From Nothopassalora personata (taxonomy: Eukaryota; Ascomycota; Dothideomycetes; Mycosphaerellales; Mycosphaerellaceae), in contig CM066294.1 of the NCBI GenBank assembly GCA_033816765.1, forward strand, positions 868,001 to 932,000: a stretch of DNA of 64,000 nt, in the 5' to 3' direction. The notes below the pieces were generated by a model, which did no database searches, had not been told where the DNA came from, and was given only the letters and a program-made list of their open reading frames with translations. The first letter of the stretch is position 1. The number at the start of each line of letters is the position of its first letter. Of the stretch, positions 12,797 to 26,092 are shown piece after piece. The translations under genes were made by a program, and so were the position numbers.

Positions 12797-13835
12797 CTTT
12801 AAACGCCCTTAGGATAAGCGCTACTTAAGTAGCTAGTAGGGGAACACCCGCCCCTAGCGAAGTAGGAAGCATCCGCCGTACGCTACTACGATAGACTACT
12901 ACGAAGGACGATAAGTCTAATAACAATAACGAGCCTACTCTAAGGAAGAACGACGTTAAGGCTACTAAGCTAGACCTCTTCTATAGAGATAGGGCTAAGT
13001 TTAACGACTAGGTTAATTAGATAGATATATATCTTATGTTTAACCTAGTTAATACTAATAAAAGAACTATCTTCGCTCTTACATTCCTTTACGAAAGCGC
13101 GTAGAACTAGATTAAACCTTACCTTAAGGAATACCTTAAAGGTATAGGACGACAAGACCCTACCGGAATGTTTAGGAGCTATACCCTTTTTAAACATAAG
13201 ATAAAGTTAATCTTTAGAACCTCGAACGAAGTCTAATAGGCTATATAAATCATTTAGCACCTAAAGTAGAAGACGTCTACTTTAGAGTATACCGCCAAAT
13301 TCGAAGAATACGGATAGATTACCGGATAGGACTAGACGGCGTTAATAACTATGTTCCGACGTAGGCTTAAGGACTCCGTTAAGGACGAGTTAATAAGATA
13401 AGGAGAAACGATTACTAACCTCGAAGAGCTAATAAAGGCGTCGATCGACATCGATAACTAGCTCTAGGAACGGTACTAGGAAAAGAAATACGACTCTAAA
13501 GTAGAAGGCATAGTAGGATACACTCCGGATCGTAAACCCTTAAGGGAATATATTACGAAGGGGGATTCTTACGATAAAGCTAGCCCTATTATAGACTATA
13601 GCTAATAGAACTAGACGTTACCTAACGGGGATAGAGGATCGATAAGAGTAAGGGCTACGGAAAACCCTTTAAAGGAAAAGGAAAACTTATATACTATACC
13701 TATAGTAGAGAAGGCTACATAGCGCGGGATTGCCGCGGTAAAAATATAGTACGCCGCGAGCAGTATAATATAATATAACTAAAGGTAGGCAAATCTAGGA
13801 GTAGTATTAGACCCCGACAATTTAACTATACCTAG

Positions 13836-14033
13836 TGTAAGGGTAGCCTATAGCTAACCCTTACATATAATGCGGCTATACCCGGCTTAGTATACCGCAC
13901 GTAACGCGTATACGTACACTAGGAGACGCGCATAGCGTCTATAGAAGAAAGTAAGCTTTAGTTTATCTACGATTAGAAGATCGTAGGCGTGCTATATATT
14001 GCGACATCCCCTTATAGTCTTACGGCCCTTATA
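13836..14033 (+). repeat. 5' LTR of E2a
   Basis: 198 bp, TGTAAGGG at the start and CCCTTATA at the end (from CCCTTACA). Copies of this LTR are at 21298-21495, 37170-37367 (inverted) and 58756-58953. Confidence 0.92.
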
Positions 14034-14235
14034 GTTCTAAAGCTTCCCTTCGTTATAATCTATACACGCTATAGAGCCCGATCGCGACGTACACGACGGC
14101 GAGTCGCCTACGCCGCCCCTAAGCCCTAGAGCATAGTAGTAGGCGCGTCGTATAGCCTTAGTTACGAGAAGAGAGGCCTTACGGGCTAAGATTAAAGAGT
14201 AAGAGATATAGCGGGAGATCGAGCGGCTAGAGATC

Positions 14236-14550
14236 TTGCGCGCTATAAGCGTACCGCCTCTAGAGCGTATAGGAGGGAGGAGAGAAGATTACCTCCCTAC
14301 TATAACCCCTACCTCTATCTCTATAACTACTAACGATAATATTACAGTACGAGGCGCGGCCGTAGCGTATACGACGCGACCGCGTCTAAAAGAGCCGACG
14401 CCTTTTAGAGGGGATTCGATAAGGAAGGTAAGGGTATTCCTTCGGGAGCTCTTACTTATCTTCGCCCTCTTAGGCACTATGTACGCGATAGACGAATTAA
14501 AGGTCCTATATAGGGTTATGTACCTTAGCGGAGAGGTAAGCGAGCGATAG
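14236..14550 (+). pseudogene. Gag fragment of E2a
   Basis: A 104-codon open stretch in the Gypsy gag gene, the longest RIP-spared piece of gag here. It includes TPFRGDSIRKVRVFLREL, a capsid-type segment just downstream of the LTR. The same region is present at 59160-59470 and, inverted, near 36700-36960. The frame continues beyond the first stop with TAG interruptions, so this is the surviving part of a larger gene. Confidence 0.7.
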
Positions 14551-17500
14551 TATACTAACTATAGCGCCGTTAACCTCGTAGGGTATATATACTAGGACTT
14601 TAAGGAGTTCTACCGAGACGTATACGGCGATCCTATAAATCGCGTACTTAACGTTATATTAGAGTACGAGGTTACGAAATAGAAGGATAACTAGATAGCG
14701 CGGCAGTTCGCGACTAAGCTAGATGTTATAGAGGACTAGTTAGGTAACTACTCGGAAGCGTAACGTATACGGTACCTACTAGCGAAGCTTACGCCTCGCT
14801 TACGGTCCGCTATCGTTAGCTACTATAATATCCCCACGACTAGAGAAGACCTAGTAGTCCTAGCCTCGCGTATCGAAAGTACCGAGCGCCGAGGTAGTAG
14901 CGGAGGGCACGACCGCGGGTAGTATATACGTCGTAAGCGTAAAGCTAAGGGCATACATAAGCGGGCCGATCGCCTAAAGTAATAGAAGTAGAGTTAAGTA
15001 CCGGGCGCCTCGGGTGCGAGTTAGTAGCGAGACGCCGGTAGCTTATCTTTAACTAGCTAGAAGTTGAAAGTAGAGTACTACGGCTACGGTAGGAAGGGTT
15101 ACTATAAGACGGAGTGCCGGAATAGACACCTATAGAAAGACCGCGACGCGTAAGCGGTTCGTAGGTTAGAAACTGTCGAGGCTTTAACTAAGAAGGGCGA
15201 ATATGGAAAAGGTAGAGGACTAGGTAAGGGTCGCTCCTAAGTCTAAGTCTCTATATAGACCCCTTAAGGCAAGTTAATACGAGTCTAGCGCGTTACTTAC
15301 GAGGCGCCGTCGAGACGCGTAAGGGCTTTCGCGAGGCTACGTTTCTTCTAGATAACGGTGTAGATTTAAGCTTAGTATCGTACGAGTATATACTCCGACA
15401 CTAGATGTAGCCTATTAGTAGTGTAAAGCTTCTAAATCTAGAGTCGTATACGTAGGACTAGGGGTATTACTACGGCGCCTATGCGGTTCGCGTACGACTA
15501 GCTAACGATGTAGGAGTAGAGCGCGTAAGCGACGCTATCTACTATGTAGCGCCTATAGGTAGGCCGTTAGTTATTTTAGGTAGACCCTAGCGGTATCGTA
15601 ATCGGATAGTAAAGGCCGATAAGGATAACTAGTAGTACTACGGTGTAGAGACGCCTACTATTTAGTAGCGTAACGTACGCGAGTTCTTTAAGGATCTCGA
15701 GAGCTTAAAGTAGGTTTATACGATAAGTGTTCGGGCTATTACTATAGTAGTACCCGAAGGAGAGGGCCCCTCGTAGCCTAAAGAATTTATAGACTTCCGA
15801 GATGTATACGTACCTAATAAGTAGGCGAAGCGTAAGATGCCCGACGGGGTTAAGTATACGATTGATCTCGTTAAAGGAAAGAAACCCCCTTTTAAGCCGC
15901 TGTACTACTAGTCCTTAACTAAGCTAGAGGCCTTAAAGGAGTACCTTACGTAAGTAATAGAGAAGGGGTAGATTAGGCAATCCGTAAGCGAGGCGGGTAC
16001 GCCTATCCTATTCGTGCTAAAGAAGAATAGCACTCTTAGGCTCTATGTGGATTATAGAGGCCTAAATGAGATTATAGTAAAGAACCGGTACCTACTACCC
16101 CTAATTAGTAAGACCTTAGATAGGCTATAGGGTATAAGGCTCTTTACTATAATTAACCTATAGGATACCTACTACCGTATTCCTATTAAGCGAGGAGACG
16201 AGTAGAAGACTACGTTTCGCACGCGATACGGTTACTACGAGTACTTAGTTATGCCTTTTAGGTTAACTAACGTACTAGCTACCTTTTAGGGGTATATTAA
16301 TAAGGCCCTTACTAGGTTAGTAGATAACATCTACGTAGTCTACCTAGATAACATCCTTATCTATAGCGTAACGCGTAAGGAGCACGTACGAGCCGTACGC
16401 GCGGTACTAGAGAGGCTACGAAAGTTCGCCCTATTTACGAACCTAAAGAAGTGTAGCTTCTTCTAGGAGAATGCCGAGTTCCTAGGATTTATCGTAAGTA
16501 TCGTAGGCGTATCGATAGATAGGAGCCGGGTAGCCGTAATCGAGGAATAGCCTACGCCTACGAGTTTTTATAAGGTTTAATCCTTCCTAGGATTCTATAA
16601 CTTCTATAGGCGCTTTATCGAAGGGTACTCGAGGATTACGAAGCTATTAACAGACCTACTAAAGGGATGTAAGAATAGTAAGAAGTAGGGGCCTCTTATA
16701 TAGTCCGCTTACGAGGAGTAAGCGTTCTAACGGCTAAAAGCTAGGTTCCTCGGAGCACCTATCCTAAGGTACTTTAATCCTTCGTTACGTACGAGGGTTA
16801 AAACGGATACCTTAGGTTTTGCGATTATAGGTATTATCTCTTAGCTATTTAGGACTAAGTAGCATCTAATTGCCTTCTATTCTCGTAAGATAATACCTAC
16901 CGAGTACAATTATAAGACCTATAACTAAGAGCTACTAGTAGTAGTAGAGGCATTTAAGCATTAGCGACCGTACCTCGAAGGCGCATCGTATACAGTTTAG
17001 GTACTAGTCGACTATGCGAACCTATAGGGTTTTATAATAGTAAAGTAGCTAAACGGGAGGTAAGCTCGATAGGCGACGTTTCTATAATCTTTTAACTTCG
17101 TAGTAGAGTATAGGTCGGGGAAGAGTAACCTAGCCGATGCGCTATCGCGACGTAGTAACTACGTACGCGTAGCGTAGTAGACGTCGAACTTACTTCCTAC
17201 GCTATAAAGTAAGCTGTCTTTCTAGAAGGAATCCCTATTAAGAGAGGACGAGCCTATAGTAAGGCGCGTAACCGCTACCTACGAGAAGATATAGGATAAG
17301 GCGACGATAATAGCAGTAGTAGCCTGCGAGCCGTAGGGGACCCGATTGCTACTAGTAAGAGTATACGCTATAATAATGTAGAGCGGCCTAGGTAAACTGC
17401 TTACACTACTAATGAAAATCGTGTAGGGGAGAGACGATAGGTACGTCGCATACTTATCGTAGGCGCCTAGCGAAGGGGACGCTAAGGACTAGTATATAAA

Positions 17501-19900
17501 AGACGGGTTAGTCTATCGCGGGAACGCGATTATAGTACCCGAAGACTATATAGTAAGAGTATAGCTACTCTATATATATTATAACGACCTACTAGTAGGG
17601 CACTTTAGTAAGGTAAAGACTAAAGAGCTACTACGACGTTATTACTAGTAGGAATTACTTAGTAAAGATGTAAGGGAGTATGTTAGAAACTATAGGGCTT
17701 ATTAGACCTCGAAGGCGAGGCGCTATCGACCCTACGGCAAGCTATAGCTACTACCTAGGCTAGACGGTCTATAGTAGGAAATCACTATAGATTTTATTAC
17801 GGACCTACCGCTAAGTAAGCGAGGAGAATACGTTTATAATGCAATCCTAGTAATCGTCGACCGCTACTCTAAAATAAACTTGTACATTCCTACGACTAAG
17901 ACATACATAGCGGCGGAGCTTACGAGGATCTTACGAGACGAAGTCGTGCGGCATTATAGTATACTAGCGGGTATAGTAAGTAACCGCGGGTTAGTATTTA
18001 GGAGTAAGTTCTAGAGTAACTTCTACTTCGAGGCGTAGGTAAAGCGTAAGCTATCTATAGCTTTCTACCCTTAGACTAACGGCTAGACTAAGAGGATAAA
18101 CTAAACCTTAGAATAGTACCTTCGTTATTACTATAGCGAGAACTAGATAGAGTGAGCTAAGTAGCTAGCTGTTACTAAATTCGTATGTAACAATAGCGTC
18201 TACCCTACGCTACGTATAAGCCTATTTGAGATAGCGCATAGTTAGAGACCTAAGATTGCCCTAATACCTATAGGATCTCGAGGCGAGATCCGGGAAGGGG
18301 AGGTACTAGTAGCGGTAGACTTAGTTAACCGTATACGAGAGATGCGCGCTACGCTTACGAAGCGTTAGGAAATCGTAGTAGCCGATTAGACTCGCTACTA
18401 TAATAAGACTTATAAGGCTAAGAGCTATCGCGTAGGCGATATAGTCTTGTTATCTACGAAGAACCTAAGGTTAGTATTACCGAAGAAGAAGATAAGTCCG
18501 AAGTTTATTAGACCGTACCGCATTATCGACGCTATCGGTTCGTAGGCGTACCGCCTAGTACTACTAGCCGACTTAAGAATTTATAATGTATTCTATATAT
18601 CCCTCCTCGAGCCGTACGCGGGTAGCGAGAAGGATAGAGGCACTATAGCCCTCGCTAATAAGGACGGGGAATATGAAGTAGAGGCAGTACTAGGAAAGCG
18701 TAAGTATAAGGGTAAAGTGTAGTACCTAGTGCGATAGAAGGGCTAGCTAGAAGAGTATAATAGCTAGGAGCTAGTATAAGGAGTCGCGAATGCTACGCGT
18801 ACAGTAGCCGAATATAAGGCGTTAGCAAAGACGGTATAAGCCGGCGGTAGGATCCGCGAAGGCTACGCGTATAGTAGTCGAATATAAGGTACCTACGAAG
18901 GTAGTATAAGGCGCTAAAATAAGGGTATAGGTTATGCATTTAGACCTTAACCCTTCGGTAGCTAGATATAAGGACCTCTACCCCCGATAGTAAACTTAGC
19001 TATAACTAGCATAGAAGACACTAACCTATAGTGTCTTCTATCGGACTAAAAGGCTCGCTTACTTAGTCGAGTAAACACCCCCGACAGTAATAACATTAGA
19101 GAGGGAGGTAAGGAGAGAGAAGAGTAGAGAGAAGAGTATTCATTTTAAAAATAAACTTTTATAGGCGCACTACGGCGCTACGTAGATAGAAGATAGGCGC
19201 GTAGTAGGCGGCTAATATACGCGGAGCGCGCGCTTACTCGTTATTACCCTCCTTATTATCCTCCTTATTATACTCGCCCCGTAGGGCTAGTAGTAAGAAG
19301 GCCCTATCGGCCGCGGTAGTATCGATGTTTCTAGCCTATAGGAACTATAACTACGGTTAGTATAGGACACGTATACGACACGTATAGTACTTATAGCACG
19401 GCCGAGCTCGAAGAGCCTATTAAGGGCCCTATTCTACTCTTACTATAGAACTACGGACGTAGTAGCGGCGGCGGAGGAGGGGGTAGTAGTAGTAGAGGCG
19501 CCGGCGAAGCGTACGCGGGTGTCCCCTATACGCTTATTCTTATAGGTAGAGAACTGCCTCTTAGCCTAGGAGGAGGTTAGCTAATTTATATAGGGAGCGA
19601 TAGTACGCCGCATACGGCGAGCGTAGGGAGCGCTAGCGAGGCGTAGTACTTACCTCTAGGATCTACTCGCCTAGCTAGGCGTAGAGCTCGTACTACTAGT
19701 CTAGAGTATCCTACTCTTATTTAGTAATAGGGTTACTAAGCCCCTAGATAAGCTTATCGCGCTAGGCGCGAGCGGCGCGTAGGCGAGCTACTAGCTACGC
19801 GATAGCGACGCTAGTGTTACTAACGTAGGGGTACCTAATGTCTCTATAGCGCCTACACTTCTTAAGTAACTCGCCGGTAGTAATACTATTACACGTATCC

Positions 19901-19913
19901 TACTCGTCTACTA
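19901..19913. repeat. Left target duplication of R1
   Basis: TACTCGTCTACTA occurs here and again at 20679-20691, flanking R1 exactly. Confidence 0.85.
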
Positions 19914-20678
19914 GTCGTCCTATAGAGAGCGCCTTCACGCGGCGGACGACGTAAGTATCTTCGTTACGACGAAGAGAAACTAAGACTCTCTCTCTCGAAA
20001 AATACAAGCCTACTCGACTCGAAACAAGAAAAGACAGGTCGGACGAACCGAACGAACGAGATACGCTCAAAATCTACAAACAAGAACTCCGGAACTGCGA
20101 GAAGGGAAAGCGACGTACATAGCGTACACGTCGCTCGAACAACGAAGGCGCTGTCTACCTGTCGTCCCGGCAAACCACGTAAACTGCCGGCTGGAACCAA
20201 GAGAGGCGTTTAGGGGCGCAAACCACGTATACTGCACGGCTGGAACCAAGAGAGGCCGAGGGGGGGACGACAGCGAGGCCACTGCGACCGAGGAGCTACA
20301 CTCGAGACCGGAGAACGCGACTGGATTGAAACAGAGGCAACGGGTGTTTCTTGGGATTTTGCTCGGTGCGTACGGGTACGGCCGGCTTGGCTTTTTAAAA
20401 CAAGAACGAGACACGGGCGCAAAACTTGTCTCGCCCGGGGCAAGGCGACAAACCGCAATTCTCGACAAGACACGACTACCGGGTACGCGCGTACTACGCC
20501 GCAATATATTCGATTTACGGTTCGAATAGCGAGCGTTGCTCGCATCTTTTAAGGAGTTTTTACGTCCGGGGTACGACGGGGCTTTTCTCCTTCTCTCAAA
20601 TTTTGGTCTCGTTCTCGAGACCCGTGTTGCATAGTCTTTGACTCAAATAGCACGTTAATGGAATAATCAATCAATCAA
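19914..20678 (+). mobile_element. SINE-like retroposon R1
   Basis: A 765-bp insertion with an exact 13-bp target duplication on both sides and a simple tail of AATC repeats (20663-20678), the hallmarks of non-LTR retroposition. It keeps ordinary CA and TG dinucleotides, so it is much less RIP-mutated than the surrounding Gypsy and must be younger or spared. No long ORF. A Pol III B-box-like string (GGTTCGAATAG) lies near 20519, but no clear A box was found. Two tandem units of about 48 bp start at 20171 and 20219. Shortened relatives are at 57345-57612 and 58370-58675. Confidence 0.75.
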
Positions 20679-20691
20679 TACTCGTCTACTA
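20679..20691. repeat. Right target duplication of R1
   Basis: TACTCGTCTACTA, identical to 19901-19913, directly after the AATC-repeat tail. Confidence 0.85.
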
Positions 20692-21297
20692 TACTATTAG
20701 TAAGCGCATCGTAAGCGAAGAGCGTAGCGAATACTTACTAGCTACGAAGTATAGTAGATAGCGTATACACATCTTAATGTCGGTACCTAGGCGCCTAGCT
20801 AGTAAGGACTTAGGGGTCTACGGCCCTAGTACGCTAAACTTACGCTTCGCTAGCGTGTCTAGTGCGCCGAGCGCGCTAGACATCTATGCTCGTAGTACTA
20901 GTAATAGTGTTAGTAGTGCTAATAGGCCCCCTATAAGGGCCTCCTAGCGGAGCTAGTCTTAGATAGCTTCCTCTAAAGCTATAGTAGTGCTAGCGGGTCG
21001 CTAGGTAGTCCCTAGCGAGGAGCTAGTAGATCGCTAGTAGTACGGGTGTAGTACGCTACGAGAAGTAGTATAAGGAAAAAAGAAGGAAAAGGAGGGAGAG
21101 GGTACGCTTCTTAAACCCTCGAGTTAGTTAACCCGGTAACTATAACTTTACACCTACCTACACTACGATAACGACACGTACGAGACCCGTAGGCGGGTCG
21201 CATAGTAACGGAATCTACGAGAAGTAGATAGATTACTTATATAGAAATCTCCTAAAGCCGCGAGCTAAGGGCAGCTCGGCCTAGAAGGGGAGGCAGT

Positions 21298-21495
21298 TAT
21301 AAGGGTAGCCTATAGCTAACCCTTATATATAATGCGGCTATGCCCGGCTTAGCATGCCGCACGTAACGCGCATGCGTACACTAGGAGACGCGCATAGCGT
21401 CTATAGAAGAAAGTAAGCTTTAGTTCATCTACGATTAGAAGATCGTAGGCGTGCTATACATTACGACATCCCCTTATAGTCTTACGGCCCTTACA
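21298..21495 (+). repeat. 3' LTR of E2a
   Basis: 198 bp ending CCCTTACA, preceded by a purine run (AGAAGGGGAGGC) that fits a polypurine tract and followed by the target duplication CCTAG. Confidence 0.92.
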
Positions 21496-24400
21496 CCTAG
21501 AGAGTAGAGGAGAAGGATAGTAACCGGGTTGCGACGCCTCTCCTAGACCCCTTATAAGGACAAGGAGGATACTATATTTAATAATATATACTACTACCGA
21601 ATAACTAATAATTAAAGACTATTAGATTATTTAGTATAATAGTACGAGGAGTTAACTATAAAGTTAAGAAGGAATCTTAATACGGTTACGGAAGCCTTTA
21701 CTAGCGATTCTATTACTAGGACTCGTATTAAACCTACTACGACGCTAAGTTAGGCGTAGGGTACTAGCTACGATAGCTAGTAGGAACCCTAGGAGCTTAA
21801 TACGGACGAAATAAGCTCTAAGAAGTAGATATAGACGAATCTTACTTCGATAACGATAATAAAGAAAACTAAGATCTAGAATAGAATAGACGTTAGTTAC
21901 TAGTACCAAAACAACAAATAAACGAACTAGATACTATCGAAGAAGATTACGTACCGGAGGAGTTAAGCGAGGACTTATCTAAAGAAGAGGAGAGCGACAC
22001 CGACGACGAAAACGAAGTATACACATTTACGGTAGACGCGCTAAGAAAACTCCATAAGTTAATTATTTACCTCTAACGAAGGTACGAAGAATTCCTACTA
22101 AAGTTTTTAGGAAAACGATACCTAAACCCTAATGAGTTCGATAAAACACTCGATACAATAAGGGGCATAGTATAGGGTTACCTAACTATAAGTAATACGG
22201 AGAACTTAGCTAAAGCGGTTATCGAACGACTACCTATAGGAAGCCGAATAATAGATACCGGATACCTAATACCGGTAGGAACTTTCGTCTTAAATAAACT
22301 ATAAATAGTAGTATAGTACGTACGGGCTCTCTACTTAGAATCTTAGAAGATCTAGGAACGTAATAGACTATAAGTATAGACATAGGGTAACGGGCTATAG
22401 GTTCTAGCCGAAGCCTCTAGGTACGAAGTATAGCGAACTATATACTATTCGGGAAAAGGATTAGCTCCCTAGGAATAAGCAACTAAAGGGAGTTAAATAA
22501 CACTTAGGCTTACGCATCGGCATTAAATACAGTTTTCTAGACATAAGCAATCGTTAACGGATATAGGACTACTGTTATAATCGACTTAGGAGTAGCGGGG
22601 AATTTTATCTCCGAGTCTTTCGTAAGAAGAAACGGGTTAGCTACTCTAAAGAAGAAATAGGGTTATAAGTTAATCGCGGTAGACGGATTATCGTTACCTA
22701 GCGTAGAATAGAAGACGACACTATTGCTACTAGCTATCTAATAGCACTACGAGAATATTACCTTAGATGTTACTAATATAGCTAGTTATAACATAGTATT
22801 AGGTATGCCTTAATTAAGAAAGCATAATCTAGTTATCGACTAGAGAAGAGGAGTACTTACATTTAGGGAATGCGATTACGTTATCGACATTTAGCCTACG
22901 TATCGATAGCGGACGATAGTAGATAAGGTAAGGAAATAGCTAAACGTATTCGAGCTTACGCCGACTAGAAGGATAAAAGAACTACCATTAACCGGGATAG
23001 ATACTAGCGTAGGGCCGCCGGGTTACGAAGTTACTAATAGTAATAGAAGTAACGTACTATCGAAGGATACTAATATCTTAGAGTTAAGTATTCCTAAGGA
23101 GTATCGTAAGTAGTCGCGACTCTTTAAAGAGGAGAGAGGTAAGACCGCCTTACCTAAGTACCGCCTATAGGATTATAAGATTAACATTTAGCTAGGGAAA
23201 GAGCCTCTATAGGGACCCCTATATTAAATGTCTAAGAAAGAGCTATAGACCCTACGAGAATAGCTAAAGGAGAAACTAGCTAAAGGATAGATAAGAAGAT
23301 CTACCTTAAGTATAGGAACTCTATATATATTTGTTCTAAAAGCAGACGGGAAGTTACGACTCGTATAAGACTATAGAAAGTTAAACGAGATTATAATTAA
23401 GAACCGATACCCGCTACCTAATATCAAAGAAGCATAAGATAGATTAACCGGATTAGACTAGTATACGAAGATTAACCTACGAGATACCTTCTACGCTATA
23501 CGAATAGTAGAAGGAGAAGAATAGAAAACCGCTTTTAGGACAAGATACTAACTCTACGAATTCTTAGTTATGCTAATAGGATTAACTAACGTACCGGCAT
23601 CCTACTAGGACCTTGTTAATAAAACACTTAGAGACCTACTCAACGTATACATTATCGCCTATATAGACGATATACTAGTCTACACGAAAGGATCCCTATA
23701 GGAATATATAAAGCAAGTCTAGGACGTATTTAAACGACCTATACGCTTAGGATTTAAGACGGCACCCGAGAAATACAAATTCTATAAAAAAGAAGTTAAA
23801 TACTTAGGCTTTATTATTAGTACTATAGGGATTACGATCGACCCTATAAAGACATAGTTAATTAGAGAATAGCTAGAACCGAAAATAGTTAAGGACGTAT
23901 AATTATTCCTTAGACTAGTAAACTACAACCGGAAATTCATTAAGGACTACTTAAACATAGTAGCACTAATAACGATACTTACGAGAAAAGACGTTAACTA
24001 GAGATAGGGAAAAGAACAAATTAAAGCGTTCGAAAAACTTAAAGAACAATACGCTTTAGCCCCTACGCTTCGACTATCTAATAGTAGTAAGGAAGTCTAT
24101 ATCGAGACCGATACGTCTAATATAGCAATAGGCGCGTATCTAATATAAACATACGATAGGTAGAGACACCTAGTAGCCTATTACTCCCGGAAAATAACTA
24201 TAGCGGAACAGAACTACGACATCTATAATAAAGAGCTTCTAGCTATTATTACTACTATATAAAATTAGAGAGTATATATCGAGGGCCTACTAAAGTTAAC
24301 GATTCTTTCTAACTATAAGAATCTTACGTACTTTACGATAATAAAAGAACTTACCCGAAGGTAAGCCCGCTAGTCGGAGCTACTAGGGTAGTATAAGTTC

Positions 24401-25923
24401 GAAATTAAATATACTCTAGGACGAGAGAATAGCCGCGCCGATACGCTAAGCTAAAGAAGCAACTATATAGAAGGAAAAGAACTAGTACAACATAAGATAC
24501 TAAGGACAAACCCCGACGGAAGTCTTAGTGCTAATATAAGAGAATTTAACAACATCGTACGGATATTAGGCAATAAGAACGAACAATTTCCTATATCGTA
24601 AGGAAAGTACTAAGTACCGAAGAATCGAGAAGAAGAATATATACGATAATATTACGACGGACTAACTTACGGACACCCTAGAACTTTAAAGATAATAGAC
24701 CTAATCTAACGTAGCTTCTTATTTCTATATATAAGACAAAAGGTACTACGTTATATTAAACAATACGTACACTACTAACGAAACAAGGCTATAAAACACG
24801 CGAAGTATAGTAATCTATAGTTTAGGACACTACTAACAAAACTATAGGACAAAGTTATAATAGACTTTATTACGAAACTCCTACCGTTAAGGGACTAAGT
24901 TATAAAACAACTATATAATATAATACTAGTTATAGTTAATAGGCTTATGAAATACGTATACTTTATTCCTACATTAGAGACATATAATATAGAGTAGCTT
25001 AGACACCTTATACTAGATAGACTTATCTATTACTATAGATTCCCCTAAGCATTTATAATAGATAGAGATAAGCTATTTACATTAAATTACTAGAAAACGC
25101 TTATAGGAACTATCGGAATTAAACATAAGCTGTTAATAGCATATTATCTAGAAATAGACGGATAGACCGAGAGGATAAATTAGACGCTAGAACAATATAT
25201 ACGGCACTACGTTAACTACGTATAAGACAACTAGGTTTTATTACTACTAATAGCGTAGATCGTACTAAATAACTATAAATTAGAGACAACTTTAACGACA
25301 CTATTTTATACGAACTTTAGTAAAGATCCTAACTTATTTAGAACACCTAGATTCTATCTATAGGCCGAAAGAGCAATCGTAATAACGGATACTCTTAAAG
25401 AAGTATATAAAGAAACACCTAAGGCAATTAAAGATATATAACGAAAACTGTCTTAATAACTATAAGATACGAGAAAAATAGTACCTCTACTAAAGGAGGA
25501 GGATAAGGTCTATCTCCTTATAAAAAACTTAAGAATAAGAAGATAGACTAAGAAACTAGATTGCATTAAGGTCGGACTATTTTCTATCGATAAAGTTATA
25601 GGACTAGTTAACTACCGCCTACGACTACTACCCGACGCTAAAATCTACCTAGTCTTCTATATCTCTAAGTTAGAACCCGCGGACGCTAAAATACCTTACT
25701 AAGAAAGCTTCTATTTCGAGCTAGAAGGAGAAAACGAATTCGAAGTTAAAAGAATCCTAGATAAAAAAGGTTAGCGATACCTTATTAAGTAGAAAGGATA
25801 CGACGAATTAGAAAATACCTAGGAACTAAACAACACCTACGAAACTATTAGTAAAAGATCCGATAATACTAAAAATAAGTCCGCCGATACGACTAACGAT
25901 AATCGATCTCTCGGCCAACGAGC

Positions 25924-25996
25924 GACTAGGGTAGGAATCGAACCTACGACCTTAAGAGTTTAGGTAGCTTACGCTCTACTACTAAGCTACCTAGCC
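25924..25996 (-). tRNA. tRNA-like sequence in E2, degenerate
   Basis: 73 nt on the minus strand. The seven-base acceptor stem is fully paired (GGCTAGG with CCTAGTC, one G-T). The D arm is GCTT/GAGC and the T arm GTAGG TTCGATT CCTAC is perfect. The anticodon arm does not fold as a normal 5+7+5 hairpin, so no identity is assigned. It sits between the E2 chromodomain and its opposite-strand gene. It may be a captured tRNA gene damaged by RIP, or the head of a tRNA-derived retroposon. Confidence 0.5.
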
Positions 25997-26092
25997 GATT
26001 AATAGAAATAGGGACATAACTTATAAATAAATACCCTAATAAGTTTCTACCCCTAGGGACTCGCCCTAGGGCTCCGCCCTAGAAAGCGCCGC

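Larger units (their letters stand above)
19300..20883 (-). pseudogene. Spliced opposite-strand gene of E2a, split by R1
   Basis: Second copy of the gene seen at 3080-3990. A likely start is ATG 20883 (MSSALGALDTLAKRKFSV). Exon 1 ends with IRYLLYFVA followed by a GTAAGT donor, the site used in Gypsy A. Exon 2 contains CNSITTGELLKKC. A second GTAAGT intron (19566-19653) aligns with the one in Gypsy A. The last exon has NRALNRLFELG. R1 inserted near the intron 1 acceptor and duplicated 13 bp. Function unknown. Conservation of peptide and intron positions between diverged copies supports past coding. Confidence 0.6.
13836..21495 (+). mobile_element. Gypsy retrotransposon E2a, full length, nested in E2
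   Basis: 7660 bp with 198-bp LTRs and target duplication CCTAG (13831-13835 and 21496-21500), inserted just after the gag zinc knuckle of E2. Gag runs from about 14160 and is still open at 14236-14550. A knuckle-like stretch lies near 15070-15120, protease about 15340-15600, reverse transcriptase about 15960-16480 (catalytic YLDD now YLDN), RNase H to about 17100, integrase 17700-18100 (SDRG now SNRG), chromodomain about 18670-18770. An opposite-strand gene (19300-20883) follows and is itself interrupted by retroposon R1. Confidence 0.9.

Noticed and set aside
12797..12960. Primer-binding sites for the Gypsy elements
   Set aside because: Sequences after the LTRs of E2, E2a and E3 could not be matched to a tRNA 3' end by eye, and RIP has altered them.
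14289..14477. Minus-strand frame opposite the open gag of E2a
   Set aside because: Shadow of gag. The sense frame has the family features and this one does not.
19964..20641. Several overlapping 60-145 codon frames on both strands
   Set aside because: They all lie inside retroposon R1, overlap one another in every frame, and show no protein signal. The region is simply not rich in stops.
20663..20678. AATC repeats as part of a CRISPR-like or satellite array
   Set aside because: Only a few 4-bp units directly before a target duplication. This is a retroposon tail.
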